Positions 31,541-43,932 of a stretch of DNA of 64,000 bases are shown piece after piece. How positions within the stretch are numbered: position 1 is the stretch's first letter; every line of letters begins with the position of its first letter. Source of the stretch: Persicaria tinctoria (Eukaryota; Streptophyta; Magnoliopsida; Caryophyllales; Polygonaceae); NCBI GenBank assembly GCA_037127255.1, contig JBANSL010000012.1:23942615-24006614 (forward strand). The letters run 5' to 3'. A program made the translations under genes and the position numbers. The notes under the pieces were generated by a model. The model saw nothing but the letters and a program-made list of their open reading frames with translations. It made no database searches and was not told the DNA's origin.

Positions 31541-34420
31541 GCCATATTCATTGTCTCATCCACTTCTATACTTATTTACGAAATCCGATTTTCCGAATCC
31601 CGTGTCGGCGGGTTCCGGGATCAAGTGGGACACAGGCGAACTCAGACGATCGGGGTTACCTGAGACGCGCGACGAGATTCCGTCGGTGTACCCAAACCTG
31701 TGCCGATCCGATCTCAATCCATCCGCGTACCACCGTCCTCCTTCGGCTCCATCAATGTCGGTATTTACCAGTCGAGACTAATCCCGCTTGAATGTGGGCT
31801 CAAATCTAGGGAATCCGGCCTAAGCCGTTAGAGATCCCAATTTCCGACCCCCAATAATGAGCCCCCGACCTCTTATTTATAGTACTAGCCCCCCTTCATG
31901 CAAGTCTACTTGTTGCCAAATGTCATATGTCTTATGACATGTGGGAGGGGGGCATGGATGTCAAGTGTCATGGCACATGTGTTAGAGCCATGGACAATTT
32001 ATCGTCCGCGGACGGCTTAAGTCTGTATCTTAATTTGTATTCGCCTATTCTTCATACTTGTAAGGTTCTATTTGTATAGCGGGGAACCTTATTATATATT
32101 CTTATTTACTCGTGATATCGTAAATATTATTATTTATTTTTTGGTGCTTCGTCACAGTTCCTCGAACCTTAGTTAAGATGAGACTTAGCTAGGGTTCGAT
32201 TCAAACGAGGCAACATATGCATTTGTACTTTGTCCTACTTCGGACGAGTCTTCAATATATCATACTTTAGGTAAAAGTTTCAACTAAGTATGTTTGGTCT
32301 GGGCTGTACCCAATTTATTTGTGGGTTGCCTACGTATCTCTTGAGAAGAGAATCAAGCCTTTTGTAGTTCAATCAGGAAGCCCTCGGCGGATGAGCGCTC
32401 TGACGTTGAGGGGCTTCATTTCATACTTATTTAGAATTTATCTCCGTGAGCTTACAACTACAGCAGGAGGCCCTCCGTGAGTGATAGCTCCGGCGTCGAG
32501 GGACTTAGTTTATACTCGTTAAGAGTTTATCTTCGCTAGCTTACCAGCTACGATCGGAGGCCCTCTGTGAGCATAGCTTCAGTGTCGAGGGACTTATCAA
32601 GAGTCACATCTCCGAGAATATACACGGAGCCAAGCTCCAGCGTCCTTGGGACTTTATAGAAAATACCATCTCCGAGAATGTAGCTTCGATCAGAAGCCCG
32701 ACGCGGAGCCAAGCTCCAACGTCCTTGGGACTTATCGAAAGTCTCATCTCTGAGAATATGGCTTCGATCAGAGGCCCGACGTGGAGCCAAGCTCCAGCGT
32801 CCTTTGGGACTTTGTAGAAAAATATCATGTCCGAGAATGTAGCTTCGATCAGAGGCCCGACGCGGAGCCAAGCTCCAACGTCCTTGGGACTTTGTAGAAA
32901 ATATCATCTCTGAGAATGTAGCTTCGATCAGAGGCCCGACGCGGAGCCAAGCTTCAACGTCCTTGAGACTTATCGAAAGTCTCATCTCCGAGAATATAGC
33001 TTCGATCGGAGGCACGACATAGAGCCAAGATCCAGCGTCCTTCGGGCTTTATAAAAAATATTATCTCTGAAAATGTAGCTTCGATCAGAGGCCCGACGCA
33101 GAGCCAAGCTCCAGCATCCTTGGGACTTATTGAAAGTGTCATCTCCGAAAATATGGCTCCGATCGGAGGCCCGACGCGGAGCCAAGCTCCAGCGTCCCTG
33201 GGACTTATCGAAAGTCTCATCTTTGAGAATATAGCTTCGATCGGAGGCCCGACGCGGAGCCAAGTTCCAGCGTCCTTGGGACTTTATAGAAAATATCATC
33301 TCTGAGAATGTAGCTTCGATTAGAGGCCCGACGCGGACCCAAGCTCTAGTGTCCTTGGGACTTTGTAAAAAATATCATCTCTGAGAATGTAGCTTCGATC
33401 AGAGGCCCGACGCGGAGCCAAGCACTAGCGTCCTTGGGACTTATCGAAAGTCTCATCTCCTAGAATATAGCTTCAATCGGAGACCCGACGCGGAGCCAAG
33501 CTCCGGCGTCCTTGGGACTTTATTGAAAATATTATCTATGAGAATGTAGCTTTGATCAGAGGTTCGACGGGAAGCCAAGCTCCAGCGTCCTTGGGACTTA
33601 TGGAAAGTCTCATCTCCGAGAATATGGCTTCGATCGGAGGACCGACGCGGATCCAAGCTCCAGCGTCCTTGGGACTTTATAGAAAATATTATCTCTGAGA
33701 ATGTAGCTTCCATCAGAGGCCCGACGCGGACCCAAGCTCCAGCGTCCTTGGGACTTTATAGAAAATATCATCTTTGAGAATGTAGCTTCGATTAGAGGCC
33801 CGACGTGGAGCCAAGCTCCAACGTCCTTGGGACTTATGAAAAGTCTCATCTCCGAGAATATAGCTTCGATCGGAGGCCCGACCCGGAGCCAAGCTCCAAC
33901 GTCCTTGGGACTTTATAGAACATATTATCTCTGAGAATGAAGCTTCGATCAGAGGCCCGACGCGGAGCCAAGCTTCAGCGTCATTGGGACTTATCGAAAG
34001 TCTCATCTCCGAGAATATGGCTTCGATCGGAGGCCCGACGTGGAGCCAAGCTCCAGCGTCCTTGTGACTTTATAGAAAATATCATCTCTGAGAATGTAGC
34101 TTTGATCAGAGGCCCGACGCGTAGCCAAGCTTCAGCGTCCTAGGACTTTAATAAAATCTCATATCCAGGAGGCATGCTCTTCGACCGGTTGCCCGACACG
34201 GAGAAAGCTACAACATCCTGAGACTTAATAAAATCTCAGATCCGGGAGGCAAGCTCCATGACCGGATGACCCACTCTAAATTAGATGGCCGCATCGGTTA
34301 TCATTGACCGCGAATCACCTATCGAGGCTACCGGGTGATGGTGGGCGGTCATATGAGGCGGACGCAGAGGATCAAATCCCTTCAATGGGTCTTGTCGAGG
34401 TCTTGCGTTTGTATTTTCAG
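31541..34420 (+). mobile_element. Tat-like Ty3/gypsy LTR/UTR block
   Basis: The segment GGTTGCCTACGTATCTCTTG, followed by AGAATCAAGCC and TGTAGTTC (about 32327-32370), is typical of LTR/UTR sequence of plant Tat-lineage gypsy elements, which also tend to carry tandem repeats. Here a 78/79-bp array occupies 32589-34170. No gag or pol is found, and TG/CA ends or a target duplication could not be assigned, so extent and orientation are uncertain. Confidence 0.5.
32589..34170. repeat. 78/79-bp minisatellite, about 21 units of two alternating types
   Basis: Units begin GACTT at about 32589, 32649, 32729, 32808, 32888 and so on to 34144. Type A (78 bp) has GACTTATCGAAAGTCTCATC; type B (79 bp) has GACTTTATAGAAAATATCAT. 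All share CTTCGATCRGAGGCCCGACG followed by CGGAGCCAAGCTCCAGCGTC. A and B mostly alternate. Three related longer units precede at 32380-32588. The minus-strand frames here (up to 155 residues, ASDRSYILGDETF repeats) are translations of the repeat, not genes. Confidence 0.92.
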
Positions 34421-35339
34421 CACCACGATCATTCATAGTGACCCCTCAAGAGGCTCCCGCAGCGGTGGATGTCTATGCAAGGACGAGGTTGCACACACGG
34501 ACTTAAGGTGAGCGATGTTTGGACGCGAACGGATCTCTTGAATGGTGACCAATTTGTCTTCCTTGTGTTTTCTGCGACTGCACAGGCCTTCCGGGTTTGC
34601 TTTCTTTTGCCCGTGGATGTAGACAATCAAGTCTCCCTCTTTAGCTTTTGGGGATCACGATGTCGAATCCCGCGAATTCTGCTTTGATAGACGCCGGTGG
34701 TTTCCCCTTTAACGATGAATTCTTCTTTGATGATGGGTTTGCCTCGCGAACTCGCTGTTGTCAACCCCTGATGAAACTCTTTGTGAATCATCAATTCGAG
34801 GAGCGGCTTCTCCTACATGGGGAGTGTTTGCAAAATCACTTTCAAGCTAGAGATTTTACACACGAATGATTGGAGCCCCTTAGTTAGTTCTTTCGGAATT
34901 TCGCCTTCGCGAGCGATTGTAATTCTCCACCGTCATTCTTCCTTGTTGCGGCTTGATCAATGGCATCAATCCGGGATGATGTTCTTGCACACGCACCTTC
35001 CCGCAATTCGCGGAGCCTTTAACATTGTTGTTTCTTCTGACCGCCGCTCGCGATCTTGCTACTGAGATTGCGGTTTAGCAGATACTTGTCTCCATATATC
35101 CAAGTTTCTGCTAGACAGTTTAATTTATAGAAAACAATTTCCACATACGTAGATACATGTAGATTTATATTTTAACTCTTTCGTTCACACTTATCTTTTG
35201 TACAAAATCACACCCAAGAAGAGAACAACCGGCTTGGCAACGATAGGTATCATGTATGTGATAGTGTTTAGTCAGATTATATCCTTTTGTTCTGTGCTTC
35301 CATATATGTCAGATATGAAGGGTAATTTCCCTGGTAGGT
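34421..35339. other. No gene recognised
   Basis: Short frames on both strands without motifs. Possibly the rest of the Tat-like element. Confidence 0.45.
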
Positions 35340-35553
35340 TGTTCATAAAGATGAGGATTTGAAGAGAATGAAACTGTGTAATTTTATTATTCAATGGAGA
35401 AGATAATATATACAAAGCAATAGGATAACTATTCTCCTATAATTGCTGAAAAATATAAATCAAAAGAGTAATTAGGTTCCTATAATAGTTGAACGGTAAT
35501 TCAAAATAATTCAAATAAGAACAGGAAGATAAAGATCCTAATTATTATTAATA
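35340..35553 (-). repeat. 3' LTR of the Ale copia
   Basis: About 214 bp, the short LTR size expected of Ale elements. On the minus strand it starts TATTAATAATAATTAGGATC (the first dinucleotide TG has become TA), contains AATAATAAA near its end and finishes ATCTTTATGAACA. The partner LTR is outside the window. Confidence 0.75.
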
Positions 35554-37432
35554 TTCCCCCTCAAGCTAGACGATCTCGGTGTAAGTTGCAGCTTGAACAG
35601 AAGGTCTTGGAACCGTGGGCGCAACAATGGCTTGGTGAGGATATCCGCAAGTTGATCATTTGTGGACACATGACTAACACGCAAGGTGCCTTTGTAAACT
35701 TGTTCCCTCACAAAATGATAAGCAAGAGCAATATGCTTCATCCTTGAGTGAAAAACTAGATTGGAGCTTAGACTAGTTGCACCAGGTTATCACAATAAAT
35801 TGCTGGTTGTTGAAGCAAATGAATGTCCAACTCTTGAAGGAGAAGCAGAACCCAAAGGACCTCAGAAGCTGTGTCTGCGAGCACCTTGTACTCCGCCTCG
35901 GTTGATGATCCTGCAACCGATCTTTGCTTTCGAGAACTCCAAGAAACAGGAGTACTCCCAAGATACACAATGTAGCCAGAAGTCGAAACACAATCATCCT
36001 TGTCACCCGCCCAATCAGCATCCGAAAAGGTATGGAGAACAGGGGAAGAGTCGAAGCATATATTAATTCCAAGATGTAATGTACCTGCTAAGTACCGAAG
36101 AATACGCTTCAATGCTGTCCAGTGATAGGATGTGGGACTTTGCATGAACTGTGACAATTTGCTAACGGTGAAAGCAATGTCCGGTCTTGTTAGACCTAAG
36201 TAATGTAGGATGCCCACAAGCGCCCGATACTCAGTGTAGGCGCAGGAAGGTACGTGCCTCCATTTTTGAGGAGATGTACTGTTGACATAGGTGTGGTCAC
36301 TGCTTTTGAAGACTCCATTCCTGCCTTTTGAAGGAGATCAGTAATATACTTCCATTGGGATAAAAAAATTCCAGATGGAGTGGGAATAACCTCTACCCCG
36401 AGAAAATATGACAATGGACCGAGAACTTTTAAGGAAAATCTGGCAGCCAGACAATTAACCAAGTGATCAATGATCGAAGAAGTATTAACGGTGATAATTA
36501 TATCATCAACATAAACCAACAAGTATAAAAGATGTTGATTATGTCGATAAATAAACAACGATGCATCTGCTATGGAATTAACAAACCCGGCTTGTAGAAG
36601 AAAGGCCTTGAGTTCATTATACCATGCCATCGGGGCCTGCTTGAGTTCGTAAATTGCCTTTCTCAACTTGCAAAGATGATGTGGAAAGATGCTGTCAACA
36701 AACCCCGGTGGTTGGGTCATGTAGACATCCTCGTATAACTTGCCTTGAAGAAAGGCATTATTGATGTCGAGTTGATGCAATCGCCACCCCTTAGAGATAG
36801 TCAAGGTTAGAACAACGCGTACCGTAACTGGTTTCACTACCGGGCTGAAGGTCTCTTTATAATCTAAACCCGATCTCTGATGAAATCCCTTCGCGACTAG
36901 CCTCGCTTTGAGCTTCTCAACTCTGCCATCGGGATGATATTTCACACGATACACCCACTTACACCCAATCTGATTATAGTGTGGAGAAGATGGAACCAAA
37001 TCCCATGTATGATTAGAGCAAAGTGCATTATACTCATCCTGCATAGCAATCCTCCATTCAGGACTCTTTAAGGCTTGGGTAATGTTTTGGGGCTCGATTG
37101 GCGGAGAAGAGGACTTTTGTGTGTGAAGGTTAAGTTTGGCAATAGGCTTTGTCTTCTTTGTTTGTGAACGGGTGACGGGCCCTGGCCGAATGGGTTTAGA
37201 AGAAGGATTTGGTTGACTCTGTGATGGGGCCATGGGGTTAGGTGGTTGTGAGGAGATCTCAGAATTTGGGTGTAAATTGGGAGAAATAATAGATGGTGGG
37301 ATCAGGGTGGGTAGTGACGTGGGAATGGGATTTGTTTGGGGTGGTGGGCCCTGATTTATTAATAATAAATTAGGGGGGTTGAGATTTTGTAGAGAAGAGG
37401 ATCCCTGAGAGGATTGAGAGAGATTTTGGTTG
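35538..37432 (-). pseudogene. Ale copia RT-RNase H polyprotein part
   Basis: The RT frame (36196-37233 and upstream to the breakpoint) shows WRIAMQDEYNAL, HTWDLVP, GCKWVYRVKYHPDG, KARLVAKGFHQRSGLDYKET, QLDINNAFLQG, DVYMTQPPGF, LYLLVYVDDIIIT and YFLGVEVI. RNase H (35768-36217) shows [51 protein letters not shown] and YCDN. The C-terminus (35538-35741) shows [15 protein letters not shown] and ADILTKPL. Frameshifts at about 36220 and about 35750 separate these, so the polyprotein is broken at the 3' side. Confidence 0.9.
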
Positions 37433-37441
37433 GTAACGGGT

Positions 37442-37506
37442 CAATGCGGATCATCTGCTTCAGTATTTGCTTCACACCATGCTTCATCAATTTTATTGGG
37501 CCACCT
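37442..37506 (+). repeat. MULE left terminal inverted repeat
   Basis: 65 bp, CAATGCGGATCATCTGCTTC ... TATTGGGCCACCT, identical to the complement of 63244-63308. Divergence begins immediately after (GTACTC against ATCAAG). Confidence 0.95.
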
Positions 37507-38038
37507 GTACTCATCTTAAAAAAAATGAAAATAAAAAAATGTTGATAATTATTAATCTGGAGGAGTAATATGGTTAGGCTAAAGGGATTAAAATTGCATT
37601 AGTGTCGTAATTTATTATGGTAAATAAAAGATTTTTTTATCAACCGTGATCACTGCAGAGTCTTGTTCGATTCTTCGTTTGTTCAATCGATGCAGAGACT
37701 TGTTCGATCTTCAAATACATTCGATTGGTGCAAATACAAAAGTCTTGTTCGATCTTCAAATAACGGTCAAATTTGCTTCGTTTGTTCAATCAGGGCACAA
37801 GTTGATGCTTCATTAAGTTGTAATGTTGTATGTTTAAGATTCAATCAGGGCACGAGTTAATACTTCAGTAAGTTCAAATTTCAGTAAGTCTTACCGATCT
37901 GATAGTAATTTGCTAATTGCTAATCTGCTGCTCATCACAAGGAATTGTGTGTTTTGTATATATAATATATATTCATGAAATCTTAGATTGATTCAATCAT
38001 AACTAATAACGTTCTTAATAATATTAATTTCAGTTGGT
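37507..38038 (+). promoter_or_regulatory. MULE leader with short direct repeats and probable 5' UTR intron end
   Basis: Three copies of AGTCTTGTTCGAT/AGACTTGTTCGATCTTCAAA lie at about 37659, 37694 and 37739, and two copies of CAATCAGGGCACRAGTTRAT at about 37787 and 37841. Subterminal repeats in MULEs can be transposase binding sites. A 3' splice site is likely at 38032-38033 (TATTAATTTCAG), six bases before the ATG. Confidence 0.55.
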
Positions 38039-39683
38039 ATGGATTCTATTATGAAAGAAACGCAACCTTGTCGCCGTTTGGATTTCGATCAAGACAACAC
38101 TCTTGCAGATTCTTGCGTAGATAATGAAACAGTGGAATCGTTTCATAGAAAAATATCGAGGGAAAGCATTCCCACAGTTGGTATGGAGTTTGAAAGTGAA
38201 GATGATGCTTATGAGCTCCACAATGCCTATGCATTGGCGGTTGGCTTTTCCGTTAGAAGAGGCATACATCATATATATAATAAGAAAGTGCTAGATAGAA
38301 CGTTTGTATGCTCATGTGAAGGTAAACGTGGAAAAGATAAACGAGATGATGCCTACAAATCCCACCGTACAGAGACAAGATTCGGCTTTTTGGATATGTT
38401 GAAAATTAGTTGTCGTCAAGCATCCAAATATCGTGTTGTTCACTTCGTTGCTGAGCATAATCATAATTTGGCATCACCAACTAAAGCTCATTTGTTTAGA
38501 TCCCATAGAAAAGTATCAATGTCTCAAGCATTAGAAGTTGATATGGCTGATAGTTTTGGTATTGCTCCAAAAAATGCCTATGAGTTCATGGCTAGGCAAG
38601 CCGGAGGTCGTGAAAATCTTGGATTTTGTCACATGGATTACAAAAATTATTTGCGATCTAAGCGCAGCGTGGAAATGAGATCAGGTGACACGGGTGGTGT
38701 TCTAGAGTACTTGCAAAGGATGAAAGAAGAAGATCTGGGCTTTTTTATGCTATTTAAGTGGATGAAGATGATATGATAACTAATATATTTTGGGCTGATG
38801 CGACAATGATAGCCGACTATGAAGATTTTGGAGATGTGATTTGTTTTGATACTACCTATCGGAAGTATAAGGATGGTTGACCTATTGCCTTATTTGTTGG
38901 GGTGAATCATCACAGGCAAACTACCATCTTTTGAGTTGCGTTATTATATGATGAGACAATAGGTTCGTTTATGTGGTTATTTGACACATTTTTGAGAGCT
39001 ATGGGTGGAAATCTACAGAAGACAATATTAACTGATCAAGATATGGCAATGTCAAGTGCACTGGCTTCTCAATGGTCACAGACTCATCATCGACTTTGTA
39101 TATGGCATATCTTCCAGAATGCAGCAACTCATTTGAGTAGTGTTTTTTCAGAGTACAAAGAATTTGCTAGAGATTTCAGTAATTGTATTTATGAGTATGA
39201 TCATGAGGAAGACTTCTTGGAGGCTTGGAGTCAGATGCTTGAAAAGTATAATCTGCAAAATAACACTTGGCTGCAAAGGAAGTTCAATATCAAAGAAAAG
39301 TGGGCTCTGGTTTATGGGCGGGATATGTTTTGTGCAGACATGATTACCACACAACGAAGTGAAAGTATGAATCGAGTCATTAAGCAATATATCAGTTATA
39401 AGCATGACTTGAGAAGGTTTTTTAAACATTTCGAAAGATTGCTTAATGATCGTAGTTATGGTGAGATTATAGAGGATTTTAAGGTTGACCAAAGTAGAGT
39501 GGCGTTGTCTTTTCCTGTCAAGATGTTGAAGCATGTTGCTGGTATTTATACACCTACGGTTTTTACATTGTTTCAGGAACAACTTTCTAAAGCTCATGAT
39601 TGCCATCTTGAGATTATTGCATTGGTGAGGCGGGATTGGTTGTGAAATATCTTATCAGACCTTCGGAAAAGCATCACACGTAC
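38039..39683 (+). pseudogene. MULE transposase, FAR1 DNA-binding and DDE parts
   Basis: Residues 47-150 of the first frame match the FAR1 DNA-binding domain (MEFESEDDAYELHNAYALA, VGFSVRRG, FVCSCEGKRG, CRQASKYRV, VVHFVAEHNHNLASP, with the Cys and His set of the WRKY-GCM1 fold). A one-base loss in a T-run near 38745-38752 shifts the frame and ends it at 38776. The MULE catalytic domain continues in another frame: VICFDTTYR (first Asp, about 38835), TILTDQDMAM (second Asp) and the HRLCIWHIFQNA block, then the C-terminal helical part (NNTWLQRKFNIKEKWA, RSESMNRVIKQY). Further breaks: TGA for Arg (DG*P, 38878-38880) and TGA for Gly after TTIF (about 38930). These look like C-to-T decay. The frame is then cut at 39689 by a solo LTR. 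The first ATG at 38039 sits just after a splice acceptor. Confidence 0.92.
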
Positions 39684-39688
39684 ATAGT

Positions 39689-41969
39689 TGCAGGAGTTGG
39701 TCAAGTATGAAATATGGAATAAAAGATCAGACTGACTTCCCTGTCTCAGCAAATAAATACAAGACTTCCTCCCGTTGTAATAAGAGTAAAGTCAGGATCG
39801 AATCCACGAGGAAGCACGTCAGCAGTTCTCAGGTAGCTATCAAATTCTCACAACAGCAGAAACAGACAGAAGCACAGAAATAGAAACAGAAATAAACCCA
39901 GCAAGGGCAACAGAAACAAAAGCAAATAACAAAACTAAAAGACAGAAATAAAAGCAAAGGAAACAAAGCAAAGGCAAAACAGAAGCAAAGACAGAAAACG
40001 AATCGAAGACACAGAAGCTCATCGAAGTCGACAAGCAGTCCTCGAGATCGACTAAGACAGTAATGAAAACAGAAAGTAAAGAACAAAAGCAAGCAAATCG
40101 ACAAAGACAGGCCAACTCGATCTCGACCTAGCTCTACTCGAGATCGACTAAGGGCACTCGACACAGACGACAGAAATCGAAAATCGACAGAAGACAACAG
40201 AAAACTCAACTCGAGATCGACAACCCTCTCCTCGATCTCGACCAGAAACAGAAAATTGACAGAAACTTGAATTTGCAGAAAATAAAGACAGAACGCAGAA
40301 ATTCGATGAAATAAATCAATATATAAAAAGACCTCCAAGGCTAGGGTTTCGACACCACAACGATAACCATGCAAAACAACACATAAAGGCATAAAAATCA
40401 TACTTTCCATCAAATAACTCTCGTTATCAACAACTAGGAATATAGAGGCTTTCGCATAAACCCTAATTGTTACTAACCCTTTTTCACATAATTAATCCAA
40501 GTTGCATTAAGATCACTTTCGCTTCAATAATACAAACAAGGATCACCTTCAACTCTCGCAAAAGAATCATGCTCATAGGGATAGAAGACAAATCGCATAA
40601 AAATCTGACCTTTATCGCATCGCCTCACATGGCCACCGTCGGGCTCACCCCAGCCCCAGAAGTGGGTGGACTACTCACGCCTCATCGCAATCGCAGACAT
40701 TGAATTGATGAAAAGAAGAAACTTGCATAAACTAAACTCAAAGCTTTTTACAATTCTGGCAATCAACTGTCGCAAACCGCCAAAACCTTAAAAACCTTAG
40801 AATTCCTAAACTACTTTGAATGGAACTAACTAACTGTGTGTCTTGAATGATCTCTGAAAATTGAATTGTAAACTGGAATTGGAATGCTCAAAAAACCAGC
40901 CCCATGGGCTTTATTTATAGTGCTCTAATCCCCGCTAATCTAGGATAGAACATCTATATCTATATCTAAAACTATATCTAATTTGCTTAATGATAAATAA
41001 ATGCTAAAAGGAAATTATATCTAAACAAGGAAAAGATAAAACTAATGTAGGAAAGTCTTCAAGTTGATAGATCTTGCTCCTTCCATGGATAGAATCGATC
41101 AAATTTGGATAGATCTTCGATGCTTCGGACCCAAGTAATCCAATCCTACTCGGACAAGCCAAGGTCGAGAAGATTCTGGAATTTGGCCAAGTCGACCTCG
41201 ACAAGGTCTTGTCGATCTCGACAAGGGTGGCTTGGCTTGGCTGACTCTGGCTCTGATCTGGGTTCACTGGGTTCGTCGAGCTCGACCTAGCCTCCTCGAT
41301 GTCGAGTAGGGTTGTCGTCGACAAGGTTTCCTCGGGTGGATCTCCTCGGGTTGCTCGGACTGGACTCCTGGGTGCTTGTCGATGTCGACCAAGCTCTTGT
41401 CGACCTCGACAAGATTTGCTCGAGTGGGCTCTCTCCGCTGGCAGCGAGTGGCTTTGTCCGCGGCAGCGGATCCTTCTTTCCGCGGCAGCGAGTGGAGTCG
41501 CTGGCAGCGAGTCTCGTCTGGTCGTCCTCGGCTTCGCTCCTCGACGATTCCGGACATGGTGGTGTTGGGGCTTCGTCGACCTCGACTAGTGGTCCTCGAG
41601 GTCGAGTTGGGTCCGGGGTCAGGTCGGCTGGCTTGCTCGATCAGGGTGTGCTCGACCAAGGCTGCTCGGGCAGGGCTTGTCGAGGTCGAGTAACGTTACT
41701 CGAGGTCGAGTAGACCATGTTCTCAGGATTGTTCCGCTGCTTTGACCTTGGTCTTCTATAGTGATTTTCCGAGCTTTTCCGAGCTTCTGTAGAATTGCTG
41801 TAAATGCCTCGATTTTTGCGAATTAAACAGAAACTGGTGTAGATTCCATAATTTGGCAAATAAACATAAACTACATAGATTCTGTACTATTCTAGCCCAT
41901 ATGAATGCAAATGTATACAGAAATCGATATAAAAGTTGCTGTAAAACATGGCAGATTTAGCTCACAACA
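39689..41969 (-). mobile_element. Solo LTR A in the transposase gene
   Basis: 2281 bp, TGTTGTGAGC ... CTCCTGCA on the minus strand, flanked by a perfect 5-bp duplication ATAGT (39684-39688, 41970-41974). It holds the plant LTR features GCCCCATGGGCTTTATTTAT, the AAGACTTCCTCCCG segment and at least ten TCGANNTCGA dyads at 41180-41715. It is the same family as B (45335-47542, inverted) and a relative of the LTRs of element C. Removing it joins the transposase frame between KYLIRPSEKHHTYIV and the SWIM region. Confidence 0.93.
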
Positions 41970-41974
41970 ATAGT

Positions 41975-42951
41975 TTCTTATGACAGGGCAAATGAAACTA
42001 CATGCTGCACTTATAAGAAGTTTGAGTTTGCCGGCTTGTTATGTGGGCATATTCTAAAGGTATTTACTTTTCGAGGTATCATGGAAGTTCCTAGCAAGTA
42101 CATTCTGAAAAGATGGACAAAAGATGCCAAAAAAGCAACTGCTAGAGCTGTTTGTCATGGTTCAAATGAAGGAGTGGATTTGAAAACAGCAGCAGGAAGG
42201 CGATATAAGGACTTGTGTCGTCTATCTACTCGCTTGTTTACTAGGGCTGCGGAATCTGAAGAAGGATACACTGTTGTGAAAGAAAATCTTCTTAATTTGT
42301 TAAGAAACCCGAATATTAACTCAAGCCAGATGTTGAGAGACCTTCATTCAAACTCAACTAAGAGGCATGAACAATCATCTGGCTCGGAGAGCTGTCGCCT
42401 AGGCACAGAAAAGGATTCTGGTCCCGATATGCCTATAAATTCCAATGCAATTGCAGAGAAAGTTAAAGGCATAAAACCGAAGCAAAAATCTGGATCTCAA
42501 TCAAGTAAAAGACCGAAGGGTCCACTTGAAGCAGCAAGAAGGAAAAAAAAGAAGTCTCAGCTGATCAAATTTCCTGATAAGGATCTACAATGTCCTATGA
42601 GCAATGAAAAAGAGCAATATATCATCTCTCTCCAGCCTGCTGCCCTACTTAGTACACTCAAACTTATCATATCTCCTTTTACAATGAGATATTATGAGTA
42701 TAAATATTTCTTGATAGTTTATATTCATTAATGCAGCCTATGCAAGGGAACCGTATTGTTCAATGGGTTGGAAGTGTTTCTCAAGAGTAGTCATATGTTA
42801 TTCATCCATGGGAATCAACCCAATATAATTTATTTATTCATTTGGAATATAGCCAGCTTAATATGAATGCCAACTCACAACATGTTCAAACTAATCTGCG
42901 GTTTCAGCCTAGCCAAACATCAATTTATCATCAAACCGAGGCAAATACTCA
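41975..42951 (+). pseudogene. MULE transposase, SWIM zinc finger and C-terminal tail
   Basis: Continues the transposase after LTR A. The SWIM region reads CCTYKKFEFAGLLCGHILKV: the CxCx(n)CxH pattern has its second Cys changed to Tyr. VPSKYILKRWTKDAKK and an LCRLSTRLFTRAA helix follow, as in FAR1-type transposases. A Lys/Arg-rich part (RPKGPLEAARRKKKKS, probable nuclear signal) comes next. A short intron is likely between about 42650 and 42734 (acceptor TTAATGCAG). The tail is Gln/Asn-rich (NSQHVQTNLRFQPSQTSIYH) and is cut at 42956 by element C. Confidence 0.88.
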
Positions 42952-42956
42952 CTTTC

Positions 42957-43875
42957 TGTTGTAGGAGGAAATCGAGAATGCAAAGTTAAATATAAATCAA
43001 AGTACAGCAAACCAGATTCCGTCCCTTGCAAATAATTACAAGACTTCCTCCCGATGCAGCAGTGAGAAGTCAGGATCGATCCACGAGGAAGCGTGTCAGC
43101 GGATCCTAGGCAGCGGAAGAATCTCACGGTCAGAAGTCGACAATAGGGTCCTCGATCTCGACTAGGGTAGTCGACAGAAGATCGGACAGTCGAACACAGT
43201 GCAGCAGCAAGCACAGGGGCTCGTCGATATCGACCAGAGGCTACTCGATATCGAGTAAGCTCGTCGACGTCGAGTTGGGTCCTGTCGAGCACCTGCACAC
43301 AGTAAGCTACAACGACTTTGGGTCGAAGATCAGTAACTCTAGATCGACCAGGCTTGGTCGAGATCGAGTAGGATAGAAACTAAAATGAAAGAAATTAAAT
43401 GCAATTGCTTTGGGGTTTCGAAATAAACTGTATAAAAAGGACTTCCAAGATTGGGGTTTGCAACAACGATAACCAAACATGCATCAGGCAGAAATAAGAC
43501 AGATAATCATGTGAATCGCATCGAAGGACCAAGCTTTTGCCTTTTCCAACAATTAGACAACTCTCTCAAGAAACCCTAATTGTCTCTACTAATTTTATGT
43601 TTATAATCCAAGTTTGTTAGCATGGATCTCCATTAGATGGGTAATAAACACATAAACAAGTAGTAGATGCTTAAAACATGATAAATGTCGGATCTTTACC
43701 TCAGACACGCATGGCTATCGTCGGGCTCGCCCCAACCCTAGAAGTGGGTGGACTACTCGCACTTCATCGCAATCTCAGACATCGATTGAAAGGAAACTAA
43801 TTGCATTAAAATAAACCAAAGTTTACAACCGCTTGAAGCCAATTCCGCTCTCGCTTCACAACTCCAATTGGCCGC

Positions 43876-43932
<57 letters not shown>

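Larger units (their letters stand above)
35340..37441 (-). mobile_element. Ale-lineage copia element, 3' half (split by the MULE)
   Basis: Minus-strand element with LTR at 35340-35553, PPT next to it (GCTTGAGGGGGAA on the minus strand), RNase H, RT and the start of the RT-side linker. At 37433-37441 the sequence is interrupted by the MULE; the other half, with integrase, resumes at 63309. The linker frame on this side is open up to the breakpoint and in the same frame as the integrase reading on the other side. Confidence 0.92.

Noticed and set aside
32548..34143. Minus-strand frames of 74-155 residues with repeated ASDRSYILGDE peptides
   Set aside because: They are translations of the 78/79-bp minisatellite. 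Frames drift between units because the two unit types differ by one base.
39829..40413. Minus-strand frame of 194 residues rich in Phe, Cys and Leu (and a similar frame at 47161-47388)
   Set aside because: It lies in solo LTR A (and copy B), is low-complexity from AAGCAGAAACAG-type repeats, and has no membrane-protein family resemblance.
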